DNA of 64,000 bases, from the NCBI RefSeq assembly GCF_014192715.1, contig NZ_JACHYH010000003.1, forward strand, positions 124,001 through 188,000, written 5' to 3'. The notes below the pieces were generated by a model that worked only from the letters and a program-made list of their open reading frames with translations, was not told the origin of the DNA and searched no databases. Both the position numbers and the translations under genes were made by a program. This document shows, one piece after another, positions 54,254 to 61,916 of the stretch (its first letter is position 1; each line of letters starts with the position of its first letter). The stretch is from Luteibacter sp. Sphag1AF (GTDB lineage: Bacteria > Pseudomonadota > Gammaproteobacteria > Xanthomonadales > Rhodanobacteraceae).

Positions 54254-55026
54254 ACGCCCGCGCTGATTCCCTGGAAGCCGCCTGCGACCTGCGTTTCGGC
54301 CAGGTAGGCATTGCCTGCGTGCGCGTGCGTCGCCCGGACGCTGCTGCCCTGTGCGACGAACTGGAACGCCGCGTGCGTTCGGCGCCGCAGATGTTCACGC
54401 GCGCCGCGGTGGTGCTTGATCTGAGCCACCTGGCCACCCTGCCCGACGACGGCATGGTTGATGCGCTGCTGGAAGCGGTGCGCAGCGCGGGCATGCTGCC
54501 GGTGGGCCTGGCTTACGGCACCAGCGATATCGAGCAGCTGGCCGAACGGATGGGCCTGCCGCTCATCGCCAAGTTCCGCGCCGCTTATGAACCGGCGCAA
54601 GGCGATGCTCCGCCGCCTCCGGTGGCCGTGGCCCCGGTGCGCAAGCAGGCTCCGGCTCCCGAATCCATTCACGACGACTACGCCCCGCCGGCCGCGCACA
54701 CCGCGCAGCATCACACCGGTAATGCCGTTCGTTCAGGCCAACAGATTTACGCTCGGGACCGCGACCTGGTTGTGACCGCTGCCATTGCCAATGGCGCGGA
54801 AGTGATCGCTGACGGTTCCATCCACATTTACGGCGGCCTGCGCGGACGCGCCATGGCCGGTGCACAAGGCGACGAGACGGCACGCATTTTCTGCTCGGAT
54901 TTCCGCGCGGAACTGGTGGCCATCGCCGGGCACTACCGTGTATTTGAAGACATGCCCAAAGAATTTGAAGGCCAGGCCGTGCAATGCTGGCTCGACAATG
55001 GAAAACTGCTGATCGCACGGCTCTGA
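54250..55026 (+). CDS. minC: septum site-determining protein MinC
   Basis: MinC blocks FtsZ polymerisation away from midcell. The 258-residue product has an N-terminal FtsZ-binding domain (about 1-115), a Pro/Ala-rich linker (116-155), and the C-terminal beta-helix domain with GQQIYARDRDLVVTAAIANG, GAEVIADGSIHIYGGLRGRA and the cell-division signature through AGAQGDETARIFCSDFRAEL. The start overlaps the GNAT stop; minD follows by 31 bases. Confidence 0.95.
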   Translation: MNARADSLEAACDLRFGQVGIACVRVRRPDAAALCDELERRVRSAPQMFTRAAVVLDLSHLATLPDDGMVDALLEAVRSAGMLPVGLAYGTSDIEQLAERMGLPLIAKFRAAYEPAQGDAPPPPVAVAPVRKQAPAPESIHDDYAPPAAHTAQHHTGNAVRSGQQIYARDRDLVVTAAIANGAEVIADGSIHIYGGLRGRAMAGAQGDETARIFCSDFRAELVAIAGHYRVFEDMPKEFEGQAVQCWLDNGKLLIARL

Positions 55027-55057
55027 GCGCCTGCATCACACTCGCGGAGATATCCAC

Positions 55058-55870
55058 TTGACTGAAATCATCGTCGTCACTTCCGGCAAGGGCGGAGTCG
55101 GCAAGACCACCACCAGCGCATCGCTGGCTACCGGTCTTGCCATGTCCGGAAAAAAAGTCGCCGTCATCGACTTCGACGTCGGCCTGCGCAACCTCGACCT
55201 GATCATGGGCTGCGAGCGGCGGGTCGTTTACGACTTCGTCAACGTCGTCCACTCCGAGGCCACGCTCAAGCAGGCGCTGATCAAGGACAAGCGCCACGAA
55301 AATCTGCACGTGCTCGCCGCGTCGCAGACCCGTGACAAGGACGCCCTCACCCTGGAAGGCGTGGAAAAGGTCCTGGACGAACTGACGAAGGAAGGCTTCG
55401 ACTTTGTCGTGTGCGATTCCCCGGCCGGCATCGAGAAGGGCGCGCATCTGGCGATGTACTTCGCCGATCACGCCGTGGTCGTGGTGAACCCGGAAGTGTC
55501 CTCGGTGCGCGATTCCGATCGCATCCTGGGCCTGCTGGCCAGCAAGACCCGCCACGCCGAACGCGGTGACACGCCGGTCAAGCAGCATCTGCTGCTCACC
55601 CGCTACAACCCCGTGCGCGTGGAAGCTGGCGAAATGCTCAGCGTGAAGGACGTCGAAGACATTCTCGGCATCCCGGTCGTGGGCGTCATTCCAGAGTCGG
55701 AAAATGTGCTCGCGGCATCCAACGCTGGCGTGCCGGTCATTCTCGACGACAACTCGAATGCCGGTCATGCATACAAGGACACGGTGGCACGCATTCTTGG
55801 TGAAGAACGTCCCCTGCGCTTTACCGAAGTGCAGAAGAAGGGCTTTCTCAAGCGCGTATTTGGAGGCTGA
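55058..55870 (+). CDS. minD: septum site-determining ATPase MinD
   Basis: MinD is the ATPase that carries MinC to the membrane and oscillates with MinE. The 270-residue product has the deviant Walker A KGGVGKTT at 11-18 with the signature lysine, [20 protein letters not shown], and the C-terminal amphipathic membrane helix ([13 protein letters not shown]). It uses a TTG start with GGAGA 7 bases upstream, which may keep synthesis low. minE follows by 2 bases. Confidence 0.97.
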   Translation: MTEIIVVTSGKGGVGKTTTSASLATGLAMSGKKVAVIDFDVGLRNLDLIMGCERRVVYDFVNVVHSEATLKQALIKDKRHENLHVLAASQTRDKDALTLEGVEKVLDELTKEGFDFVVCDSPAGIEKGAHLAMYFADHAVVVVNPEVSSVRDSDRILGLLASKTRHAERGDTPVKQHLLLTRYNPVRVEAGEMLSVKDVEDILGIPVVGVIPESENVLAASNAGVPVILDDNSNAGHAYKDTVARILGEERPLRFTEVQKKGFLKRVFGG

Positions 55871-55872
55871 GC

Positions 55873-56139
55873 ATGGGTATCCTCGATTTCCTGCGACGCA
55901 AACCTGAGCCCAGTGCCGGCGTGGCGCGTGAGCGCCTGCGCATCATCGTGGCTCAGGAACGTTCGACCCGCGGCGGCCCGGATTATCTTCCGCTGCTGCG
56001 CAACGAACTGCTTGAAGTGATCCGCAAGTACGTCAACGTCGACGTCGAGGCCGTGAACATCAGCCTCGATCGCGACAGCGGTCATGAAGTACTGGAACTG
56101 TCGGTCGCCCTGCCCGACATCAAGCCGGCAGCACCGTAA
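55873..56139 (+). CDS. minE: cell division topological specificity factor MinE
   Basis: MinE stimulates the MinD ATPase and sets the division site to midcell. The 88-residue product has the N-terminal membrane-targeting sequence ([16 protein letters not shown]), the contact helix [16 protein letters not shown], and the C-terminal dimer domain ([20 protein letters not shown]). Length matches the family. It ends the minCDE set; the next gene begins 11 bases later. Confidence 0.97.
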   Translation: MGILDFLRRKPEPSAGVARERLRIIVAQERSTRGGPDYLPLLRNELLEVIRKYVNVDVEAVNISLDRDSGHEVLELSVALPDIKPAAP

Positions 56140-56150
56140 GGTCTGACGGC

Positions 56151-56654
56151 ATGAGTTCGCCCGATACCCCGGGGCAGGCATCGGCCCCACCTGAGGGCGA
56201 CGGCGTCCTTCTGATTGGCGATATCGGCTTTGAAGCGCCCCGCGCGCTTCTGGCCGACTTCGGCCTCACGCTGATCGAAACCGCTCCGGGGCAATCCATC
56301 CCCGGCAGCTATTGGGGCGATTCAGAGGCCGGCATCATCGGCACCGATGTTTACGCACGGGCCGACACACCTGTCCATTCCCTGTTGCACGAGTCCTGCC
56401 ATTTGCTGGTGTTGCCCGCCGACAGGCGCGCAGCCGTCCATACGGACGCCACCGACTCCATCGAAGAAGAAGACGCCACCTGCTATCTCCAGATCGTGCT
56501 GGGTGACCGGCTGCCCGGCGTCGGGCGCGGCAGGATCATGGAGGACATGGACCGCTGGGGCTACACGTTCCGGCTGGGCTCCACGCGCGCGTGGTTCGAG
56601 CACGACGCCAGCGAGGCGCGTGCGTTCCTTGAGGCACGCGCCCTACCCGTCTGA
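56151..56654 (+). CDS. uncharacterised protein with an HExxH motif
   Basis: I do not recognise a named family. The 167-residue product has a short disordered start, then VHSLLHESCHLLVLP with His80-Glu81 and His84, the pattern of zinc metallopeptidases. About 21-23 residues later SIEEEDATCYLQIVLGD offers a third acidic ligand as in gluzincins. No signal peptide or membrane segment is seen, so it should be cytoplasmic. It starts 11 bases after minE and is probably in the min transcript. Peptidase activity is inference from the motif. Confidence 0.7.
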   Translation: MSSPDTPGQASAPPEGDGVLLIGDIGFEAPRALLADFGLTLIETAPGQSIPGSYWGDSEAGIIGTDVYARADTPVHSLLHESCHLLVLPADRRAAVHTDATDSIEEEDATCYLQIVLGDRLPGVGRGRIMEDMDRWGYTFRLGSTRAWFEHDASEARAFLEARALPV

Positions 56655-56657
56655 GCC

Positions 56658-57926
56658 TCAGCCCGGCTCCTGAAGCTCCGCTTCGGAGGTGGTGCGCGCC
56701 ATGCTGACGGCCTTGTGCCGGGCCACGGCACGACGATCCAGATGGGCGTACCAGAGCCATCCGGCCAGTCCGACAAGGCACAGTCCCGTCGCACCAAACG
56801 CGAGCGTCGCCATGTTCAGCGACAGAAGGGGCGACAGCACCCCTGCTACCAGCGCGGTGGCCATCAGGCTGCCAAACGCCTGCACCGACGACACCGCGCC
56901 ACGCTGTTCCGGAAAGCGGTCCAGCAGAAGCAGCGTCAGCGTAGGGAAGGCCATCTGGATGCCCAGGCCATACAGCGCCAGCGGCAAGGTGGACCACGGC
57001 ACCATCGGCCGGGGCAATGCATACGCCAACACGATGTTGAGTGCGCACGAGCTCAGCATGAACACGTATCCGATAGCCACCGTGCGAGCGGCGGTCAGGC
57101 GGCCAGCCACCCGACCCGACAGATACGCACCCGCCACCATGCCCACCACCACCGGCACGAACAGCCACGGAAAGCCCTGCGCACCCAGTCCCAGCAGGTC
57201 GCGGATCAACCGGGGCGCCGAAGCGATATAGAGGAACAGCCCCGCGAAGTTGATCGAGCTGGCCACGGCCAGCGGCCAGAACGGCAGATCTTTCGCGATG
57301 CGCAGATAACCGGCCATCAGCGGACGAGGCCGGAATACCGTGCGCCGCTCCTTCGGATGGGACTCCACCAGCAGACGCGCCACGGCAATCGTCAGCAACA
57401 CGGTAAACGCGGCCAGCGCCCAGAAAATGCCGCGCCAGCCGTCGATCACCAGCAGCCACGCGCCCACGATGGGTGCGATGGCCGGCGCGATGCCGAAGAT
57501 CATCATCACCTTGGACATCATGCGCTGGGCATCTTCGTTGTTCATCGTGTCGCGCACCACGGCACGCCCCACCACGATGCCCGCGCCCGCACACACACCC
57601 TGCAATCCGCGGCAGGCCAGCAGGAAACCGTAGTTGGGCGCCATGGCCGCGCCAATGGATGCAGCGGCATAGACGGCCATACCCGTGACGATGATCGGCT
57701 TGCGGCCATAGGCATCCGAAAGCGCGCCATGGAAGAGGCTCATCACGGCATAGGACAGCAGGTAGACGCTGATGAGCTGCTGAAGAGCCACTTCGCCCAC
57801 GCTGAAGTCCCGCCCGATGTCCGGAAAGCCCGGAAAAATGGCGTCAATGGAGAACGGGCCAATCATGGTGAGCGCCGCCAGCAGAAATGGCAGGTGACGC
57901 CGCGGATCGCGGGTGTCGGAGGTCAT
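56658..57926 (-). CDS. MFS transporter, Bcr/CflA drug-resistance type
   Basis: The 422-residue product has twelve hydrophobic segments. The family motifs GPFSIDAIFPGFPDIGRDF (segment 1) and FHGALSDAYGRKPIIVTGMA (loop 2-3) place it with the Bcr/CflA proton-driven exporters. The start MTSDTRDPRRHL was chosen; the frame is open 36 codons upstream without family match. It converges on the HExxH gene with only 3 bases between the stops. Substrate is unknown. Confidence 0.9.
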   Translation of the reverse strand: MTSDTRDPRRHLPFLLAALTMIGPFSIDAIFPGFPDIGRDFSVGEVALQQLISVYLLSYAVMSLFHGALSDAYGRKPIIVTGMAVYAAASIGAAMAPNYGFLLACRGLQGVCAGAGIVVGRAVVRDTMNNEDAQRMMSKVMMIFGIAPAIAPIVGAWLLVIDGWRGIFWALAAFTVLLTIAVARLLVESHPKERRTVFRPRPLMAGYLRIAKDLPFWPLAVASSINFAGLFLYIASAPRLIRDLLGLGAQGFPWLFVPVVVGMVAGAYLSGRVAGRLTAARTVAIGYVFMLSSCALNIVLAYALPRPMVPWSTLPLALYGLGIQMAFPTLTLLLLDRFPEQRGAVSSVQAFGSLMATALVAGVLSPLLSLNMATLAFGATGLCLVGLAGWLWYAHLDRRAVARHKAVSMARTTSEAELQEPG

Positions 57927-58038
57927 GAGCTGCGCTTGGAGCGGGGGAGTAGCAAGAGTATATCCGCAGGAAACCGCGCATATCGTTTGCGCGAACGCTG
58001 CGCCATAATCGGGCCATGGGTTCGCACAGGGCACGCAA

Positions 58039-58431
58039 GTGACTTACACGGGTTTCCTCGCCGTTGGTGTGGGAGGTGTCGTCGGCTGCTGGCTGCGCTG
58101 GTGGCTGGCCGTGATGTTCAACCCCCTCTTTCCGAATGTGCCGCTGGGCACGCTCGCCGCCAACCTGGTCGGCGCCCTCCTGATGGGCGTGACCCTTGGT
58201 GTCTTTGAACACTTCCAGGCACTGCCGCTTGAAGCGCGCCTCATGGTCGCTACCGGTTTCCTGGGCGGCCTCACTACGTTCTCCACGTTTTCGGCGGAAA
58301 CCACCGGCTTGCTGCTCCGGCAGCAGTACCTCTGGTTTGGCGCCAACGTGTGCGCAAACCTCGTCGGTTCCATCACGTTGACGATTGTGGGCCTGATCGT
58401 CACCCGGGGAATTTTGCGACACGTGGGCTAA
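58039..58431 (+). CDS. crcB: fluoride ion channel CrcB
   Basis: CrcB (Fluc) is a dual-topology dimeric channel that exports fluoride. The 130-residue product has four membrane segments and the diagnostic LGTLAANLVGALLMG and GFLGGLTTFSTFSAE motifs with the phenylalanine-lined pore region. It begins with GTG. A fluoride riboswitch was looked for in the 112-base divergent gap and not recognised. cfa follows by 32 bases. Confidence 0.95.
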   Translation: MTYTGFLAVGVGGVVGCWLRWWLAVMFNPLFPNVPLGTLAANLVGALLMGVTLGVFEHFQALPLEARLMVATGFLGGLTTFSTFSAETTGLLLRQQYLWFGANVCANLVGSITLTIVGLIVTRGILRHVG

Positions 58432-58463
58432 GCAACAGGATCAATCGCAAGCGAGGTCAGACG

Positions 58464-59582
58464 ATGGGTGGTGATTCCCTGAAGGCACGCGCGCAATCCC
58501 TGCTGGAACATGCTGGCATCCGCCTCGGCGGCGACCGGCCCACTGACCTGATCATCCATGACGAGCGCACCTATGCCCGCGTGTTTGCGCATGGGTCGAT
58601 GGGCCTGGGTGAGGCATACATGGATGGATGGTGGGACGTGGACGATCTGCCCGGGTTTTTCGCTCGCGTGCTCGACTCTCACATAGACGACTCCCTGCGC
58701 ACACTGGACACCCTGATCGCGCACCTTAAGGCACGCCTTCTCAACATGCAGCGCGGCGAGCACGCGTGGGATGTGGGGCGCCAGCACTACGACCTCGGCA
58801 ATGATCTTTTCGAGGCGATGCTGGGCAAGCGTATGGTGTATTCGTGCGGATACTGGGCCAGCGCAAACAATCTGGATGATGCCCAGGAAGCCAAGCTCGA
58901 TCTCATATGCAGGAAACTGGCCCTGAAGCCCGGGCAGCGCGTGCTGGACATCGGCTGCGGCTGGGGGGAAGCGCTGAAGTACGCGGCAGAAAAATACGGC
59001 GTGAGCGGCGTGGGAGTGACCATCTCCCAGGAACAGGCCACCTATGCGCAGGAACTGTGTCGCGGCCTGCCCATCGACATCCGCCTGCAAGACTACCGGC
59101 AGATCGACGAACGTTTCGACGCCATCATGTCCATCGGCATGTTCGAGCACGTGGGCTTCCGCAACTACCGCACCTGGTTTGAGGTAGCCCGGCGCTGCCT
59201 CCCGGTGGACGGGCTGGCGGTGCTGCACAGCATCGGCAGCAACGGCTCGCCAGGAAGGCCCGATCCGTGGATCGAGAAGTACATTTTTCCCAACTCCGTG
59301 ATTCCATCGTCCAGCCAGGTAACCACCGCACTGGAAAACCTCTTCGTTATCGAGGACTGGCACAACTTCGGCCCCGATTACGACCGCACCCTGATGGCGT
59401 GGCTGGCCAACTTCGACAAGGCATGGCCGCAACTCGCCGGCCGGTACGACGAGCGGTTTCGTCGGATGTGGCGCTTTTACCTGGCATGCTCCGCGGGCGT
59501 ATTCCGCAGCCGGCGCGATCAACTGTGGCAGCTGACGCTGAGCCCGCACGGCGTTCCCGGAGGCTTCCGCGTGCCGCGCTGA
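58464..59582 (+). CDS. cfa: cyclopropane-fatty-acyl-phospholipid synthase
   Basis: Cfa adds a methylene group from S-adenosylmethionine across double bonds of membrane phospholipid chains. The 372-residue product has an N-terminal lipid-binding region (AYMDGWWDVDDLPGFFARVL), QHYDLGNDLFEAML at 107-120 and CGYW, and the SAM site RVLDIGCGWGEALKYAAEKY from 159. The ATG has GAGG 7 bases upstream; an upstream open frame overlaps crcB. Slightly shorter than the E. coli enzyme. Confidence 0.95.
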   Translation: MGGDSLKARAQSLLEHAGIRLGGDRPTDLIIHDERTYARVFAHGSMGLGEAYMDGWWDVDDLPGFFARVLDSHIDDSLRTLDTLIAHLKARLLNMQRGEHAWDVGRQHYDLGNDLFEAMLGKRMVYSCGYWASANNLDDAQEAKLDLICRKLALKPGQRVLDIGCGWGEALKYAAEKYGVSGVGVTISQEQATYAQELCRGLPIDIRLQDYRQIDERFDAIMSIGMFEHVGFRNYRTWFEVARRCLPVDGLAVLHSIGSNGSPGRPDPWIEKYIFPNSVIPSSSQVTTALENLFVIEDWHNFGPDYDRTLMAWLANFDKAWPQLAGRYDERFRRMWRFYLACSAGVFRSRRDQLWQLTLSPHGVPGGFRVPR

Positions 59583-59617
59583 CATCACGTCGACCTGGTC
59601 GCCCGTAGTTTGGGGGC

Positions 59618-61042
59618 ATGCCCGGCGCCTCCCCCGACCTTGTCGACACTGACGTTCCCGCGCGGCTGGACCGCCTGAGCTGGGGTCGCTTCCATACGCT
59701 GGTCGTGATCGCACTCGGCATCACGTGGGTGCTGGATGGTCTGGAAGTCACCATCACCGGCTCCATTGCCGGAGCGTTGAAGTCCAGCCCGGTGCTGCAT
59801 CTGACGGACGCAGAGGTAGGCCTGGCTGCCAGCGTCTATCTGGTGGGTGCCGTGGTGGGCGCGCTGTTTTTCGGCTGGCTCACCGACCGCCTGGGCCGCC
59901 GCAGGCTCTTCACCATCACGCTGGGGCTGTATCTGCTCGCGACGGCGGCGACGGCGTTCTCGTTCCACTTCTGGACCTTCGTGTTCTTTCGCGCTTTGAC
60001 TGGTGCAGGCATCGGTGGCGAATACGCCGCCATCAACTCAGCCATCCAGGAACTCATTCCCGCGCGTTATCGCGGCCATACCGATCTGGTCATCAATGGC
60101 AGTTTCTGGATCGGCGCGGCGCTGGGAGCACTCGGTGCCGTCGCCCTGCTGGGCAATCCATGGGTCAGCCCCGAGATCGGCTGGCGGCTGACCTTTGGCG
60201 TCGGCGCCGTGATGGGACTGGGCATCCTGCTTCTGCGCCGACATATCCCGGAGAGCCCGCGATGGCTGATGTTGCACGGGCGCGTGGAGGAAGCCGAAGC
60301 CATCATGGCGCAGATCGAGGCGCGTACAGGCGCGACGACGCCACCTGCGGATCTGCCGCGACTGCGCCTGCGACGACGCACGCTGCGCATGAATGACCTC
60401 GTGCGCACGCTGTTTCGCGACTACCCTCGCCGCACGGTGCTGGGCATGATCCTGATGGCCACGCAGGCATTTTTCTACAACGCGATCTTCTTCACCTACG
60501 CGCTGGTGCTGGGACGCTTCTATGGCGTGGCCGACGCCTCCGTGGGCCTGTATCTGCTGCCGTTTGCTGCGGGCAACTTCCTCGGCCCCCTGTTGCTCGG
60601 GCGACTCTTCGACACCGTGGGCCGCCGCCCCATGATCGCCCTGACCTACGCGCTGTCTGGCATCCTGCTGGCGGTGACGGCGTGGCTGTTCGTGCATGGC
60701 CGGCTCGATGCGCGCACCCAGACCCTCGCGTGGAGCGTGGTGTTCTTCTTCGCCTCCGCTGCCGCCAGCTCTGCCTACCTGACGGTAAGCGAGAGCTTCC
60801 CCCTGGAACTGCGCGCTCTGGCCATCGCACTCTTTTATGCCTTTGGCACCGCCCTTGGCGGCGTGGCTGGCCCATGGCTGTTCGGGTCGCTGATCGGCAC
60901 CGGTGAACGCGCATCCATTGGCTGGGGCTACGCGCTCGGTGCCGTGCTGATGCTGGCTGGCGCCGTGGCGGCGCTGTGGCTGGGCATCGCTGCGGAACGC
61001 AAGCCACTGGAAGACGTGGCCAGCCCATTATCGAAGGCGTAA
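59618..61042 (+). CDS. MFS transporter, sugar-porter-like
   Basis: The 474-residue product has twelve hydrophobic segments and the MFS motifs FFGWLTDRLGRRRLFTITLG (loop 2-3), GAGIGGEYAAINSAIQELIP (segment 4-5) and RHIPESPRWLMLHGRVEEAE (centre), plus GRLFDTVGRRPMI in the second half. It resembles metabolite/proton symporters of the sugar-porter and aromatic-acid groups. Substrate is unknown. It lies 35 bases after cfa in the same direction. Confidence 0.88.
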   Translation: MPGASPDLVDTDVPARLDRLSWGRFHTLVVIALGITWVLDGLEVTITGSIAGALKSSPVLHLTDAEVGLAASVYLVGAVVGALFFGWLTDRLGRRRLFTITLGLYLLATAATAFSFHFWTFVFFRALTGAGIGGEYAAINSAIQELIPARYRGHTDLVINGSFWIGAALGALGAVALLGNPWVSPEIGWRLTFGVGAVMGLGILLLRRHIPESPRWLMLHGRVEEAEAIMAQIEARTGATTPPADLPRLRLRRRTLRMNDLVRTLFRDYPRRTVLGMILMATQAFFYNAIFFTYALVLGRFYGVADASVGLYLLPFAAGNFLGPLLLGRLFDTVGRRPMIALTYALSGILLAVTAWLFVHGRLDARTQTLAWSVVFFFASAAASSAYLTVSESFPLELRALAIALFYAFGTALGGVAGPWLFGSLIGTGERASIGWGYALGAVLMLAGAVAALWLGIAAERKPLEDVASPLSKA

Positions 61043-61116
61043 GACCTGACGAAGAGCATGTGGTCACATTTTGATCAGCGCAACGCAAGTCATTGGCCAG
61101 GCGGGCGCAACTGAAC

Positions 61117-61162
61117 TTATCCACATGCTTATGCATCCGCTATCCACACCGGGTGTGGATAA
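61117..61162. promoter_or_regulatory. cluster of three DnaA boxes
   Basis: Two exact TTATCCACA boxes (61117-61125 on plus, 61162-61154 on minus) and one CTATCCACA (61140-61148) lie within 46 bases. The last two form an inverted repeat (TATCCACAC and GTGTGGATA around CGG). Exact boxes this dense are not expected by chance. No dnaA, dnaN or AT-rich unwinding region is near, so this is not an obvious origin; a DnaA-titration or DnaA-control site is possible. As a palindrome it could also end the convergent genes, but no T run follows. Confidence 0.6.
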
Positions 61163-61170
61163 ACACGGCG

Positions 61171-61590
61171 TCAGCGCACGAGTTCAGCCCCATCGCACTC
61201 CGCCACACCCTGATGAAGATTCACGGGCACCTCCGCGTATACGCCATCCAGATAGTAGGAAAGCTCATTCTCGAACACCGCCGCATGCCCTTGCGCGTAG
61301 CGGATGTCGATCCGGTCCTCTTCGACAAATACGCAGTATCCATTGCGGACACCGGTCATGCGCAGCAAGAGCGGCTCACGCCGCTTCACGAATACGGGCG
61401 ACAGGATGCGCGCGCGCACCTCCACCGCAAACGTATCAGGCAATGTGCGCGACCTGACCTCGTCCACCGTCAGCGCCACCGCACCGTTAGCCATGGGGTA
61501 CTCAAGCACCGTCAGGCGCTCCGAACAGCCCGCCACCACAAAACCACAACCGCCAATTGCAGCAGCGCGCAACACAGAAAAGGCAACCAT
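61171..61590 (-). CDS. small putative lipoprotein of unknown function
   Basis: The 139-residue product has a short hydrophobic start and lipobox VVAGC (Cys22), so it is probably a lipoprotein. The rest (about 115 residues) is a mix of beta-type stretches such as FAVEVRARILSPVFV and has no recognised domain. AAGGA lies 7 bases before the ATG. It converges with the MFS gene and is divergent from parC. Confidence 0.65.
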   Translation of the reverse strand: MVAFSVLRAAAIGGCGFVVAGCSERLTVLEYPMANGAVALTVDEVRSRTLPDTFAVEVRARILSPVFVKRREPLLLRMTGVRNGYCVFVEEDRIDIRYAQGHAAVFENELSYYLDGVYAEVPVNLHQGVAECDGAELVR

Positions 61591-61916
61591 CGACTCGTCC
61601 TTGAGACAGTGGACAAACGCCCGCGACGCAGCCGTGCGCCGGGTAGCCAGCCGATGCTATGCGCCGTCATCCTCCCATTCTGCGACGTGGGGCACGTTGC
61701 GGGAGTTCGTGCCGTTATGCCGCTTCCTGTCGCTCATCGCCCGGCCCGGCTCGAAAGAAGAGGACGATGCGACCATCCGAACGACGAAGGCCGAAGCCTT
61801 CTTTCGGCATTGCCCGCGTCTGCAAGCCCAATCCGGTCTACACCCCTGAGACTCCTTTCTGGCAACATCCCCGGGTTAACGACGCGCCGATGCGCGCCTG
61901 CCGGATAGCTAAATCC
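61591..61916. other. gene-free gap upstream of parC
   Basis: No convincing gene is seen in these 326 bases. The open frames across it are not supported by ribosome-binding sites or family matches. A small stem GAAGGC/GCCTTC with a CGAA loop (61786-61801) is followed by TTTCGG, too weak for a sure terminator. No clear promoter hexamers were found for parC. Confidence 0.5.

Noticed and set aside
57927-58038. Fluoride riboswitch before crcB
   Set aside because: The 112-base gap does not show the conserved riboswitch core or pseudoknot partners that I could recognise.
61117-61162. Chromosomal origin of replication
   Set aside because: DnaA boxes are present but there is no dnaA, dnaN, recF or gyrB nearby and no AT-rich unwinding region.
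61093-61908. Plus-strand frame of about 270 codons across the lipoprotein gene and parC upstream gap
   Set aside because: It starts in the DnaA-box gap, has no ribosome-binding site and is antisense to a gene with a lipobox and a good ribosome-binding site.
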